57,359 nucleotides of DNA, taken from positions 1-57,359 of the forward strand of contig NZ_BMJH01000005.1 in NCBI RefSeq assembly GCF_014643175.1, in the 5' to 3' direction. The translations under genes were made by a program, and so were the position numbers. Positions 1-9,091 of the stretch are shown here, in pieces. The stretch's first letter is position 1, and each line of letters begins with the position of its first letter. Below the pieces are notes generated by a model, which saw only the letters and a list, made by a program, of their open reading frames with translations, had not been told where the DNA came from and did not search any database. The stretch comes from Hoyosella rhizosphaerae (lineage in GTDB: Bacteria > Actinomycetota > Actinomycetes > Mycobacteriales > Mycobacteriaceae).

Positions 1-89
1 TGGATGAGTTGCCTGAGCCTGCGCGTCGTGCGATTGAGCAGGAGTTGGCTGAGTATGAGGCTGAGCAAGCTGAAGCCAGGAGCTCGTGA
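1..89 (+). CDS. C-terminal end of a probable MceG/Mkl-type ATPase (partial)
   Basis: The open frame entering the window ends at the TGA at 87-89 and reads DELPEPARRAIEQELAEYEA and on to the stop, about 28 residues. Its LP-x-x-A-x-x-AI-x-x-x-L pattern resembles, from memory, the extreme C-terminus of mycobacterial MceG (Mkl), the ABC ATPase that energises Mce transporters. The stop codon overlaps the ATG of the first YrbE permease by one base, so the two are translationally coupled. That fits an ATPase-permease operon. No ATPase motif lies inside the window, so the name rests on a short tail plus context. It could also be another acidic-tailed operon member. Confidence 0.5.
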   Translation, partial: DELPEPARRAIEQELAEYEAEQAEARSS

Positions 90-898
90 TGGCGGTATCT
101 ACAAAGGCCCTGCGAGAGAACAGGGTCACCAAAGCTGCTGAAGGAATGCTCCGGCAAGCCGGGCTGATCTTTCAGCTATTCGTTGACGTAATCCGGAATA
201 CCTTTCGGAAGCCTTTTCAGACACGCGAATTCATTGAACAGTCGTGGTTCATTGCGAACGTGACCATTCTGCCAACAGCGCTGGTTGCGATTCCGCTCGG
301 CGCGGTGGTCTCGATGCAAACTGCATCGATCATCAGGCAGTTGGGTGCGGAAGGGTTCACGGGGTCCGCGAGTTCGCTCGCAGTTGTGCAGCAGATCAGT
401 CCGATGGTTACTGCGCTCCTGGTCGCTGGTGCGGCCGGCGCGGCAGTTACCGCCGACCTTGGTTCTCGCACAATTCGTGAAGAGATCGACGCGATGGAAG
501 TACTGGGCATCAACCCAATCCAACGGTTGGTGGTGCCTCGCGTTATCGCCATGATCCTCATCGCCGCACTGCTCAACGGCCTTGTATCGGTCGTTGGTGT
601 TGCCGGAGGTTACGTATTCAACGTCATGATCCAGGATGGAACGCCAGGTACCTACATTGCGGCCTTCTCGGCGCTCGCGCAGATACCTGACCTTTGGATC
701 GGCACGATTAAGGGAATGATCTTCGGTGTGATCGCAGGTGTGATCGCGGCCTACAAGGGACTTAACCCTAAGGGCGGACCAAAGGGCGTTGGCGACGCAG
801 TGAACGAGGGTGTTGTTGTCACCTTCCTCCTGCTCTTCTTCGCCAACTTCATCCTTACGGCCGTATACATCCAAATCATTCCACCGAAGGGGGCTTAA
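89..898 (+). CDS. yrbEA: YrbE-A: MlaE-family permease of the Mce lipid importer
   Basis: Integral membrane permease that, with YrbEB, forms the transmembrane core of an Mce ABC-type importer for lipids or sterols. About 269 residues, the usual YrbE length. Visible features are an N-terminal amphipathic stretch, hydrophobic segments near residues 50-75, 105-125, 150-185 and 235-262, and the family-typical EEIDAMEVLGINP motif (coupling region) followed by VVPR. AGGAG at 78-82 sits 6 nt before the ATG at 89, so I prefer that start to the GTG at 86. It overlaps the upstream stop and lies 3 nt from yrbEB. Confidence 0.93.
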   Translation: MAVSTKALRENRVTKAAEGMLRQAGLIFQLFVDVIRNTFRKPFQTREFIEQSWFIANVTILPTALVAIPLGAVVSMQTASIIRQLGAEGFTGSASSLAVVQQISPMVTALLVAGAAGAAVTADLGSRTIREEIDAMEVLGINPIQRLVVPRVIAMILIAALLNGLVSVVGVAGGYVFNVMIQDGTPGTYIAAFSALAQIPDLWIGTIKGMIFGVIAGVIAAYKGLNPKGGPKGVGDAVNEGVVVTFLLLFFANFILTAVYIQIIPPKGA

Positions 899-901
899 GG
901 C

Positions 902-1762
902 ATGACTGCAACCAAAGGCCGCCTTGACGTAATGGGGCGAAAAGCTAAACGCGTAGCTGGCAAGCCCCTCAACTCTCTCGAAACCCTTGGTGGACAGCTT
1001 TCGTTTTACGGGCGCGCAATCGCCTGGATCCCGGCATCCATTAAGAAGTACCCGAAGGAAATCACCAGGCTCCTAGCCGAAGTAACATTCGGCACCGGCG
1101 GTCTTGCTGTCATCCTCGGAACATTCGGCGTGATCATCGCGATGTCGATGTTCACAGGTGCTGTGGTCGGGATGCAGGGGTATGCATCGCTGAACCAGAT
1201 CGGTGCCGCGGTGTTGACCGGCTTTATTTCGGCCTACATCAACACACGTGAAATTGCTCCCGTCATCGCGGCGCTAGCACTGTCATCAACCGTTGGTTGT
1301 GGATTCACCGCTCAGCTTGGCGCGATGCGCATCTCCGAGGAAATTGACGCAGTTGAGGTAATGGCGGTTCCTAGCCTTCCGTTCCTCGTCACTACTCGCA
1401 TGATCGCAGGCTTCGTAGCAGTCATCCCGCTCTACATCGTCGGTTTGCTTTCTGCGTATTGGGCGTCTCGAGGGATCAATATCTATCTCAACGGACAGTC
1501 GACTGGATCCTACGATCACTACTTCAACTTATTCTTGCCCCCTGAAGATGTGCTCTGGTCATTCGGCAAGGTCTTAGTCTTCGCCTTCGTGCTCATCATG
1601 ATTCACTGTTATTACGGCTATAACGCCAGTGGTGGACCTGCTGGTGTGGGTGTTGCTGTAGGAACTTCCGTTCGCACAGTGATCGTGACGATTGCACTCC
1701 TCGACTTCTTCCTGAGTCTCGCTATCTGGGGTACAACAACGACTGTGAGGTTGGCGGGATGA
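902..1762 (+). CDS. yrbEB: YrbE-B: second MlaE-family permease
   Basis: Partner permease to YrbEA; actinobacterial Mce systems carry two different YrbE subunits. 286 residues. It shares the SEEIDAVEVMAVPSLPFLV motif with its partner (EEID-A-EVM) and has hydrophobic segments around residues 75-100, 110-135, 170-195 and 225-280. Start ATG at 902, two bases after the yrbEA stop region. Its stop overlaps the mceA ATG (ATGA), so mceA translation is coupled. The N-terminal 40 residues are basic and probably cytoplasmic. Confidence 0.93.
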   Translation: MTATKGRLDVMGRKAKRVAGKPLNSLETLGGQLSFYGRAIAWIPASIKKYPKEITRLLAEVTFGTGGLAVILGTFGVIIAMSMFTGAVVGMQGYASLNQIGAAVLTGFISAYINTREIAPVIAALALSSTVGCGFTAQLGAMRISEEIDAVEVMAVPSLPFLVTTRMIAGFVAVIPLYIVGLLSAYWASRGINIYLNGQSTGSYDHYFNLFLPPEDVLWSFGKVLVFAFVLIMIHCYYGYNASGGPAGVGVAVGTSVRTVIVTIALLDFFLSLAIWGTTTTVRLAG

Positions 1763-3105
1763 ACCCATCAAAGAACCGGATGAGGCTGATCGGCCTGGCT
1801 TTCCTTGTGCTGATCATTGTCTTCGTGCTGTTTTGCACGCTGACATTCACGAAGGCCTTCAAGCCAGTTGTGCGTGCGACAGTAAATGTCGAGACCCTTG
1901 GTAATGCGCTAGCCAAAGAGGCTGACGTAAAAATCAGCGGAGTCGATGTTGGCGAGGTTCGTGGTACGAGTCTTGCTCCTGATGGCCGCGGCGAGATCGA
2001 TATCGCAATCGACCGAAATAAGGCGCACTTGGTGCCTGAGAACGTGACGGCGCAGATCCTTCCCAAGACACTTTTCGGTGAGCGGTATGTAGCACTCGTC
2101 ATGCCCGACAACCCAGTTGGTGAAATCCAGGCCAATGCCGTCATCGTCGAGGACGCAGAAGGTAGTGCCATCGATGCATCACGTATGTACGACGTCTTCC
2201 ACGACCTTCTCACCGCTGTTCCGCCGTCAGATCTTGCGGTAACGCTGGGCGCTCTCAACCAGACCTTCAGCGGCCGTGGCGACAAACTCGGTGCGATGAT
2301 CGATCGCTTCCAGGAAATGGCAGCCGGCATCAATACAGAACTGCCGAACCTTGAAGCGACCGTAGTCGACTTGGCGACATTCGCGGACACATACGCAGAC
2401 GCGCTTCCCGACCTCATTTCAGCCCTAGATGATTTCCGGACAACGAACCGGATCCTCGTTGAGGAGCGTTCATCGGTTGATGCGATGCTGGAATCCTTGA
2501 CCATGTCATCAGGTCAACTAGCAAACTTCCTCAACGTCAACGGCGAACGAATCGTTAATATCTCCGCTGACTCACGGGAAACACTGGAACTCCTCGCTCG
2601 GTACTCGCCAAGCTACGGATGCGCAATTGAATCGTTTGCGAACCTCGTGCCAACAATTGACAGGGTGTTCGGTGTTGGCGTCGAAGATCGAGGACCTGGC
2701 CTGAACGTCACGGTGCAGCTCGCGAACCCTCGTGGCCGCTACCTGCCAAACCAGGATGAGCCGCGCATGTTCGATACTCGAGGCCCGATTTGCTACCAAT
2801 CGGTGCCGAGGAGTCAAGGAAAGTTCGGCCAGTACCCAGGTGGAGCTATCAACGATGGCACTTATCCAGTTCCTTCCCGCAACCCGGGACCGCAAAACTT
2901 GCAGGAACTTCCCGACCCACTAGCATCTGTTGGGCCGACTGCGAATCAAGGCGGGCAAACAGACCTGGCCGGATCCCCAGCGGAACGCGATGCGCTAGCT
3001 GTTGTGTACGGCCAATCGAACGGGATGTCGCCACAAGACGTCCCAGGATGGACGACGATGATCGGTGCACCCGTATTGAGGGGAGCTGAGGTGAGTTTCG
3101 AATGA
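1759..3105 (+). CDS. mceA: MceA: first MCE/MlaD-domain protein
   Basis: Cell-envelope lipid-transport subunit. An N-terminal transmembrane helix (about residues 10-32) anchors it in the inner membrane. The MCE/MlaD beta-barrel domain follows (about 36-115, with ADVKISGVDVGEV and LFGERYVAL) and then a long helical region (about 140-300) that in this family assembles with MceB-F into a hexameric tunnel. The C-terminal 130 residues are Gly/Pro/Asn-rich. 448 residues, normal for MceA. It overlaps yrbEB and mceB by 4 bp on both sides. Confidence 0.92.
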   Translation: MNPSKNRMRLIGLAFLVLIIVFVLFCTLTFTKAFKPVVRATVNVETLGNALAKEADVKISGVDVGEVRGTSLAPDGRGEIDIAIDRNKAHLVPENVTAQILPKTLFGERYVALVMPDNPVGEIQANAVIVEDAEGSAIDASRMYDVFHDLLTAVPPSDLAVTLGALNQTFSGRGDKLGAMIDRFQEMAAGINTELPNLEATVVDLATFADTYADALPDLISALDDFRTTNRILVEERSSVDAMLESLTMSSGQLANFLNVNGERIVNISADSRETLELLARYSPSYGCAIESFANLVPTIDRVFGVGVEDRGPGLNVTVQLANPRGRYLPNQDEPRMFDTRGPICYQSVPRSQGKFGQYPGGAINDGTYPVPSRNPGPQNLQELPDPLASVGPTANQGGQTDLAGSPAERDALAVVYGQSNGMSPQDVPGWTTMIGAPVLRGAEVSFE

Positions 3106-4166
3106 GAGGGCTCGCAGCTCCACTAATCAAGCTTGCGCTGTTCGCGATAATTACTATCTCGGCAGTGGCAGTGCTAGCAGTCGCTATTGCGAACTACATC
3201 CCTACTTCGGGCCACACCTACAAGGCGCGATTCACAGACGTGACGTCTCTTGAAAAAGGCGACGAAATACGTATCGCTGGTGTGCGAATCGGAAAAGTTA
3301 CCGACATCAAACTCGCTGACCGAGACCAAGCTGAAGTCGAATTCCAGATTCGAGACGGTCTCGAACTACCGAGTGACGTCAACGCCGCGATACGGTATCG
3401 CCACCTAGCAGGTCAGCGCTACGTTCTGCTGAGCAGGGGATCGGGCACCGAAGCTGGCAATCTAGAGCCAGGTTCAACAATTCCGCTCGACCGCACTACC
3501 CCCGCAGTGAACTTGACAGTGATGTTCAACGGTTTCCGTCCGCTGTTCCAAACTCTGCAGCCTGAAGATGTGAACCGGCTAGCCGACCAGATTATTCAAA
3601 TCTTCCAGGGCGAATCGGCGACGATCACGCAACTGGTGGCGAACGTCGGAACACTCACCAACGCCATCGCAGACAAGGATGAGGTAATCGGTGAGGTCGT
3701 CAACAACCTGAACTCAGTGCTTGAGAGGGTAAATGAGCACGACGACGATATTCGGGAAATGGTTTCGTCACTCGACATTCTCGTTAGTGGCCTAGCCGAT
3801 GACCGCGACACCGTCGGAAGTGCTGTTCAGTCACTCTCCGTTCTGACGCAAGAATTGACTGAACTGCTCGAACCAACAAGGCCGTCGATTCAAGGAACCA
3901 TCAGCGGTGTGGAACAGCTGGCTGGCAACCTCAATGCGAACAGTGCCACAGTCGAACGAACGATTCAGAACCTTCCAGTCAAGCTTGAACGAATCGGTAA
4001 GACAGCGTCACTCGGTTCTTGGTTCTCGATGTACCTATGCGGACTGGACATCATTGTCGGACCGGGAACACCAACCGGAGTTAACCTCCCGGGCGGAATC
4101 CCAACAGTGAACCAGCCCCTGTACACCAACGCTGCGGATCGCTGCCAACCAGGGGGTATCCAGTGA
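3102..4166 (+). CDS. mceB: MceB: MCE/MlaD-domain protein
   Basis: Second Mce subunit, 354 residues. One N-terminal membrane helix (about 7-30), an MCE domain (about 38-118, with KGDEIRIAGVRIGKV and AGQRYVLLSRG), a helical needle segment to about residue 290, and a short C-terminal domain containing two Cys (MYLCGLDII and AADRCQPGG) that may form a disulfide. The ATG overlaps the mceA stop (ATGA) and its own TGA overlaps the GTG of mceC. In the family it is one of six paralogues forming a lipid conduit across the periplasm-equivalent space. Confidence 0.92.
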   Translation: MRGLAAPLIKLALFAIITISAVAVLAVAIANYIPTSGHTYKARFTDVTSLEKGDEIRIAGVRIGKVTDIKLADRDQAEVEFQIRDGLELPSDVNAAIRYRHLAGQRYVLLSRGSGTEAGNLEPGSTIPLDRTTPAVNLTVMFNGFRPLFQTLQPEDVNRLADQIIQIFQGESATITQLVANVGTLTNAIADKDEVIGEVVNNLNSVLERVNEHDDDIREMVSSLDILVSGLADDRDTVGSAVQSLSVLTQELTELLEPTRPSIQGTISGVEQLAGNLNANSATVERTIQNLPVKLERIGKTASLGSWFSMYLCGLDIIVGPGTPTGVNLPGGIPTVNQPLYTNAADRCQPGGIQ

Positions 4167-5158
4167 CGAACCACCGCAATCCAGCAGTAACTGGTTTCAT
4201 TGGTGTAATCATGATTCTCTTCGCAACGGGTGCAGCGTTCTTCCTGAACGATGTCCCGATGTATGGAGCAGCACCTCGCTACACTGCAGAATTCAGTGAA
4301 GCAGCTGGCCTTGAAAAGGGGTCTGAAGTACGTGTCGCCGGCGTCCGCGTGGGTGAAGTAACTGACGTTCGCCTCGAAGGTGACCGAATTGCTGTTGATC
4401 TTCGCGTCCAAGACACCTGGATCGGTGACCGGACAGAAGCCTCCATCCAGATCAAGACGCTGCTGGGACAGAAGTACGTTGCACTTGATCCACGCGGCAC
4501 CGAAGCGTTGAACCCACGCGACCGTATTCCGCTGGAACGCACGGCATCTCCGTACGACGTAATCCCGGCTTTCTCAGACGCAGCTGAGACACTCGGCGAG
4601 ATCGATATGAATCTTGCCGCGGATGCCTTCGATACATTGGCGGAAGCCTTCGAAGACACACCGGAGCATATGCGGAACGCGATCGAGGGAGTTACACGTT
4701 TGTCTCAAACGATTTCCTCCCGCGATCAAGAAATCCTGCAATTACTAGATGAGACCCGGCAGACGACAGCAATCTTCGCTGACCGTAACGAGGAATTCGC
4801 ACGCCTCGTCTCGAACGCAGGGTTGCTACTCGAGGAACTCAATATTCGGCGTCAAGCCATCTCAATCCTTCTGCAATCGTCACAAGAACTTTCGGCTGAG
4901 CTTCAAGGCTTGGTCGCCGATAACGAGCAGCAGCTCGGACCGGCACTTGCACAACTACAAGGCGTGACAGACATGTTGGTGCGAAACCAAGAAGCTCTCC
5001 AGCGAGGTACGAATCTACTCGCACCGTTCTATCGAGTATTCGCGGACACACTAGGAACCGGCCGCTGGTTTGACATCGCGATCGTCAACATCACGCCGCC
5101 CGGACTGCCTGACGTTCCAGGTATCCGTGCTCCTATCAACACCGGAGGAGGCAACTGA
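4163..5158 (+). CDS. mceC: MceC: MCE/MlaD-domain protein
   Basis: Third Mce subunit, 331 residues. GTG start overlapping the mceB stop. Membrane helix about residues 10-30, MCE domain about 38-115 (KGSEVRVAGVRVGEV, LLGQKYVAL), then an extended helical region. This member lacks the long Pro-rich tail seen in MceD and MceE and ends shortly after the helical part with PGIRAPINTGGGN. One-base overlap with mceD (TGATG). Same operon and function as its neighbours. Confidence 0.92.
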   Translation: MTNHRNPAVTGFIGVIMILFATGAAFFLNDVPMYGAAPRYTAEFSEAAGLEKGSEVRVAGVRVGEVTDVRLEGDRIAVDLRVQDTWIGDRTEASIQIKTLLGQKYVALDPRGTEALNPRDRIPLERTASPYDVIPAFSDAAETLGEIDMNLAADAFDTLAEAFEDTPEHMRNAIEGVTRLSQTISSRDQEILQLLDETRQTTAIFADRNEEFARLVSNAGLLLEELNIRRQAISILLQSSQELSAELQGLVADNEQQLGPALAQLQGVTDMLVRNQEALQRGTNLLAPFYRVFADTLGTGRWFDIAIVNITPPGLPDVPGIRAPINTGGGN

Positions 5159-6444
5159 TGACGCAGCGAAAAGGTTTAGGTGTAATCGCGGCGGCTCTCG
5201 TGTTGGTCCTTCTCGCCGGGACAGTGATCTGGTTTGTGTTCTTCCGGCCAGGGCTGAAAATCACCACCTACTATCCGACCTCTGTGGGTATTTACAGCGG
5301 ATCGACTGTGCGAGTTCTCGGAATGCCCGTCGGCAAGGTCACAAGCGTCACCCCGGAGGGCGGCGAGGTTCGCGTGGAAATGCGAATCAATCGGGGCATC
5401 GACCTGCCTGAAGAAGTGTTTGCACTGCAGATGACCCCGTCGTTGGTCTCCGATCGGTACATCCAGCTCGCGCCCGCCTACACCGATGGGCCGAAGCTCG
5501 AAGGCCCAAGAGCCGAAATTCCACGGGAGCGCACAGCCACCCCCGTAGAAGTCGATGAGATCTATCAATCATTGGCAGATTTCACTGAGGCAATGGGTCC
5601 TGACGGAGCCAACGCCGACGGCGCCCTCACACGGTTTATCGACACGGCACACGCCAACTTGTGTGGTCCAGAGGCGATCGAGGACGATTGCGACGGAATC
5701 GGTCAAGCGCTGGGTGAGTCCATCACTGAATTGGCAGAGGCCTCTCGGTATTTCGCTGATGGCTCTGATGATTTCTTTGGGACCATCCGTAACCTGCAAG
5801 TATTCACGACAGCGCTAGCTGAGAACGATGCCCAGGTGCGGAACTTCAATGCGCAAATGGCCACGTTCACGAGCTTCCTCGCAGACGAACGTCAGAACCT
5901 AGGCGATGCCATTAACGCATTGTCGTTTGCGCTAGATGATGTGGCACGGTTCGTCAATGACCACCGCGAAGCGCTCTCCACAAATGTTGAGGGTCTCGCA
6001 CAGATTACTTCCCGGATGGCGCAAGAAACTGACGCAATTGGGGAGATTCTAGTTAACGCCCCGCTGGCGATCAGTAACCTTGCGAATGCCTATGACGCAG
6101 AAGCTGGCGCGCTAGCCGCACGATTGAATCTGCTTGAACTACAGGACATTGGCGGTTCAATCTGTGGGTTGGTTGACCTCCAACGTCTATACCCCGGCGA
6201 CCAGCGCTTCGCCGATCTCGGACGGCAAATGGCGCCAATTTTGGAACAGTGCCAGGGTCTGGCCGAACAGGTCAATGCGGGTGTACGAAGCCCTGGTGTC
6301 ACATTGCCGCTGGGCATTATGAGCAACCAGATCTCGGAACGGTCTGGTCCCGTCCCGGGGACAGTACCGGGATCACCGGCGCCAATTACGTTGTCCGACG
6401 TTGAGCGTTCATTGGTAGGGCCAATTGCTGGAGGTGGACAGTGA
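5158..6444 (+). CDS. mceD: MceD: MCE/MlaD-domain protein
   Basis: Fourth Mce subunit, 428 residues. N-terminal helix about 8-28, MCE domain about 35-115 (YSGSTVRVLGMPVGKV, LVSDRYIQLAP), helical region about 140-330, and a Pro/Gly/Ser-rich C-terminus. It contains conserved-looking Cys pairs (NLCGPEAIEDDCDG; GSICGLVDL with EQCQGL), which could form disulfides outside the membrane. It starts at the ATG overlapping the mceC TGA and ends overlapping the GTG of mceE. Confidence 0.92.
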   Translation: MTQRKGLGVIAAALVLVLLAGTVIWFVFFRPGLKITTYYPTSVGIYSGSTVRVLGMPVGKVTSVTPEGGEVRVEMRINRGIDLPEEVFALQMTPSLVSDRYIQLAPAYTDGPKLEGPRAEIPRERTATPVEVDEIYQSLADFTEAMGPDGANADGALTRFIDTAHANLCGPEAIEDDCDGIGQALGESITELAEASRYFADGSDDFFGTIRNLQVFTTALAENDAQVRNFNAQMATFTSFLADERQNLGDAINALSFALDDVARFVNDHREALSTNVEGLAQITSRMAQETDAIGEILVNAPLAISNLANAYDAEAGALAARLNLLELQDIGGSICGLVDLQRLYPGDQRFADLGRQMAPILEQCQGLAEQVNAGVRSPGVTLPLGIMSNQISERSGPVPGTVPGSPAPITLSDVERSLVGPIAGGGQ

Positions 6445-7706
6445 TACGGCGTCGTAAAATGCGCTCGCACTCGCGAAAGATTCGCTTGCGAGCTGCTGGA
6501 ATGACGGCAGTGGTGTCTGCACTCGCACTCACTACGTCGGGTTGTGTAATGGAGGACGGGATCTACACGCTTCCGCTTCCCGGTGGGCCGAGCTTGGGCG
6601 CCGACCCGATCCAGATAACTGTCGCGTTCGACCAAGTTCCTGAGGTGTTCCCCGCGACGCTAGTCAAGGTCAACGGTGTAAACGTCGGAATGATCGACGA
6701 TGTAGAACTCAGCGACGATGGCTGGAATGCGATCGTCACAGTTCGCCTGCAAGATGGTTTGAACCTGCCAACCAACTCGCTGGTATCGATCCAACAGACC
6801 AGCTTGCTCGGTGAGAAGTTCCTAGCCATTGAGCCACCTACCGTCGATCGTGCGCCTACCGTCATCGACGATGGCCACGTAATTCCGCTCGATAACACCC
6901 GCGTGCAGATTGAGATTGAAGAGATCTTCGGCGCATTGTCGCTGCTCCTAAACGGTGGCGGTGTAGCGCAGATCCAGCCAATTCTTGATGAGCTAGAAAA
7001 GGCATTTGGTGGGCGGGAGCCGCAGATCAAGTCGCTATTGACTGAAACCAACGCACTCGTCAACAGCCTCAACAATCAGCGGTCCGAAATCCAGCGCGCA
7101 CTCGACAACCTGGAAAGGATGTCGGCGCGGCTTGATACACAGCGCGATGAGATCAGTCGAGTAGTGGAGGAGATTCCACGCGGAACTCAAATCCTTGCAG
7201 AGCAGACTCCGCAATTGATCGAAATGTTGCGTCAGGTTGATGCACTCGGCACTGTTGGCGCGGATGTGGTGAGCCGAGCTCGAGAAGATCTGATTGCCGA
7301 CTTGCGGGCGTTGAGGCCTGTGGTGCAGGCGTTGGCAAACACCGGCGATAATTTGCCGAACTCGCTGTCGATTCTGCCCACTTACCCGTTCTCGGATGCG
7401 TCGATCGATACGGCGTTTGGCGGGGCAATCAACACCTGGTTGGCGGTAGATTTGCAGATCGCCGACACGTTGGAAAACCTTGGTGTAGGGCAGGGCATTC
7501 CGCAGTACATCCCACCATATGGCCAACCGCAGCCCGTTCTGGATCCACGGAATCCGTACGTCGGTGGTCGGGGTCCTGTACCAGGACCAGGAACTGGTCC
7601 ATTGATTCCGTTGGGCAATTTGCTGCCGGTACAAATGCCTGCAGCAGGCCCAATGCCCGGGCCGATTCAGGATCTTCTTGATTCTTTGGGAGTTGGACAA
7701 CCATGA
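6441..7706 (+). CDS. mceE: MceE: MCE-domain lipoprotein (LprK-like)
   Basis: Fifth Mce subunit, 421 residues, and the lipoprotein of the set. A basic N-terminus (MIRRRKMRSHSRK) precedes a short hydrophobic stretch ending in the lipobox-like LTTSGC, with the Cys near residue 35. This matches the usual position of MceE/LprK in mce operons. MCE domain about 50-130 (VKVNGVNVGMI, LLGEKFLAIEPP), helical region to about 300, then a long Pro/Gly-rich tail. GTG start overlapping the mceD stop and an ATGA overlap with mceF. The lipobox is slightly off consensus, with Thr-Ser-Gly before Cys. Confidence 0.9.
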   Translation: MIRRRKMRSHSRKIRLRAAGMTAVVSALALTTSGCVMEDGIYTLPLPGGPSLGADPIQITVAFDQVPEVFPATLVKVNGVNVGMIDDVELSDDGWNAIVTVRLQDGLNLPTNSLVSIQQTSLLGEKFLAIEPPTVDRAPTVIDDGHVIPLDNTRVQIEIEEIFGALSLLLNGGGVAQIQPILDELEKAFGGREPQIKSLLTETNALVNSLNNQRSEIQRALDNLERMSARLDTQRDEISRVVEEIPRGTQILAEQTPQLIEMLRQVDALGTVGADVVSRAREDLIADLRALRPVVQALANTGDNLPNSLSILPTYPFSDASIDTAFGGAINTWLAVDLQIADTLENLGVGQGIPQYIPPYGQPQPVLDPRNPYVGGRGPVPGPGTGPLIPLGNLLPVQMPAAGPMPGPIQDLLDSLGVGQP

Positions 7707-8953
7707 TCTCACGATTTGTCAAAATCCAGCTCATCATGTTCGTGGTGATTGCCGTCGTGGGCGTCATTTTCGTGAGCGCGAAATATGCCCGATTGCATAC
7801 GTTGCTCGGCTTTGGTGAGTTTCCGGTCTATGTCGAGATGGAGAATACCGGTGGTATTTTCCCGCTAGCTGAGGTCACCTACCGGGGAGTCCCTGTCGGA
7901 ACGGTGGGGGATCTTGAGCCCATCGTTGGGGGTACCCGCGTCGAACTTCTGATTCGTACGGGATCACCAGACATTCCAGCCTCGTCGACTGCACTGGTTT
8001 CAAACCGGTCAGCCGCCGGTGAGCAATACGTCGATCTGCGTGCGGAAACTAGCGAGGGCCCTTACCTCGAACGTGGATCAATAATTGGCTTCGAAGACAG
8101 TGCAGCGCCCGTACGAGTTGAAGCTCTGCTCAACGGGTTGCACGACCTGTCGCAATCGATTCCATTGGCGAAGTTCCGCGAAGTGGTGCAGGAAACCGCT
8201 TCGGTTTTCCATGGCAGGGGTGAGGATCTCGGCACAATAATCGACTCCTTCGATGTCTTCTCAGAAGAAGCGAACGAATCGATGCCGGAGATTCTCCAGT
8301 TCCTACGCGATGGCAGTGTTGTACTGCGGACGCAAGCTGAGCAGTCCAATGAAATCAGGTCGTTCTCCCGAGACCTCGGCCTCATCACGTCACAGCTGCA
8401 ACAGAGCGATGAGGACATTCGGCGAATTATCCAGACATCAACCAACGCGGGTGATGCAGTAAGCGCGCTGCTAGATCGTGGTGGACCTGCGCTCACCGAG
8501 TTCCTGGCGACTACCGAGCCAGTTACTGCTGTGCTGGGGGAGCGTGGACGGTTCCTACGTCCAGTCCTGCAGGCATTGCCAGCGCTTGGGGCTGCAGCAG
8601 ACACGGTTGCGCCGGGTGATGGTACTGCGTACTTCGGGTTGGTTTTTGAGCTGAACAACCCGCCTGCGTGCACCCTTGGTTACGAAGGCACATACGCGAG
8701 AATGCCAGCGGGGCCAACTGTTGATGCGGTGTATAACGGCACTCATGCTGACTGGGAGTGGGACACGACAGTCGGTTGTCGTACTCCGCAAGGTAATCCC
8801 ACCGGTGTTCGTACAGCGAACAAGATGATTTACGCAGATCCGCGTGTACCGCAGCCATGGGACAACAATCCTAAGCGTGCGCCAGACACAGTGGACCTGA
8901 ACCCCTTCGCTCAACAGACAGTTGAGCTGCTCAACCTGGTTGGTTGGAACTGA
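7703..8953 (+). CDS. mceF: MceF: last MCE/MlaD-domain protein of the operon
   Basis: Sixth Mce subunit, 416 residues, completing the A-F set expected for a full hexameric Mce channel. N-terminal helix about 4-26, MCE domain about 36-115 (FPLAEVTYRGVPVGTV, AAGEQYVDLRAE), helical needle region about 130-300, and a C-terminal domain with PPACTLGYEGTYARM and TTVGCRTPQGNPTG, two Cys typical of MceF tails. The stop is followed 12 nt later by a strong hairpin, so the polycistronic transcript probably ends here. Confidence 0.92.
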   Translation: MISRFVKIQLIMFVVIAVVGVIFVSAKYARLHTLLGFGEFPVYVEMENTGGIFPLAEVTYRGVPVGTVGDLEPIVGGTRVELLIRTGSPDIPASSTALVSNRSAAGEQYVDLRAETSEGPYLERGSIIGFEDSAAPVRVEALLNGLHDLSQSIPLAKFREVVQETASVFHGRGEDLGTIIDSFDVFSEEANESMPEILQFLRDGSVVLRTQAEQSNEIRSFSRDLGLITSQLQQSDEDIRRIIQTSTNAGDAVSALLDRGGPALTEFLATTEPVTAVLGERGRFLRPVLQALPALGAAADTVAPGDGTAYFGLVFELNNPPACTLGYEGTYARMPAGPTVDAVYNGTHADWEWDTTVGCRTPQGNPTGVRTANKMIYADPRVPQPWDNNPKRAPDTVDLNPFAQQTVELLNLVGWN

Positions 8954-8965
8954 GAAAGTAAGTTG

Positions 8966-8999
8966 GCTGCGGGGTCTGGCTTCGGCTAGACCCCGCAGC
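8966..8999 (+). terminator. Terminator of the mce operon
   Basis: A 15-bp stem (8966-8980 pairing with 8985-8999, one G-U pair) is closed by a C(UUCG)G tetraloop, one of the most stable RNA loops. It begins 12 nt after the mceF stop. The downstream T-run is weak (TATTTCC), so termination efficiency is uncertain, but position and symmetry are convincing. Confidence 0.85.
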
Positions 9000-9091
9000 T
9001 ATTTCCGTGCCGAATTCCAGCACCCCTTTTCTTTCGCTGAGAGAAAGTGTGGGTATTCGGTTCCGTAGATTTTTAAAGGTACGGTGATGGC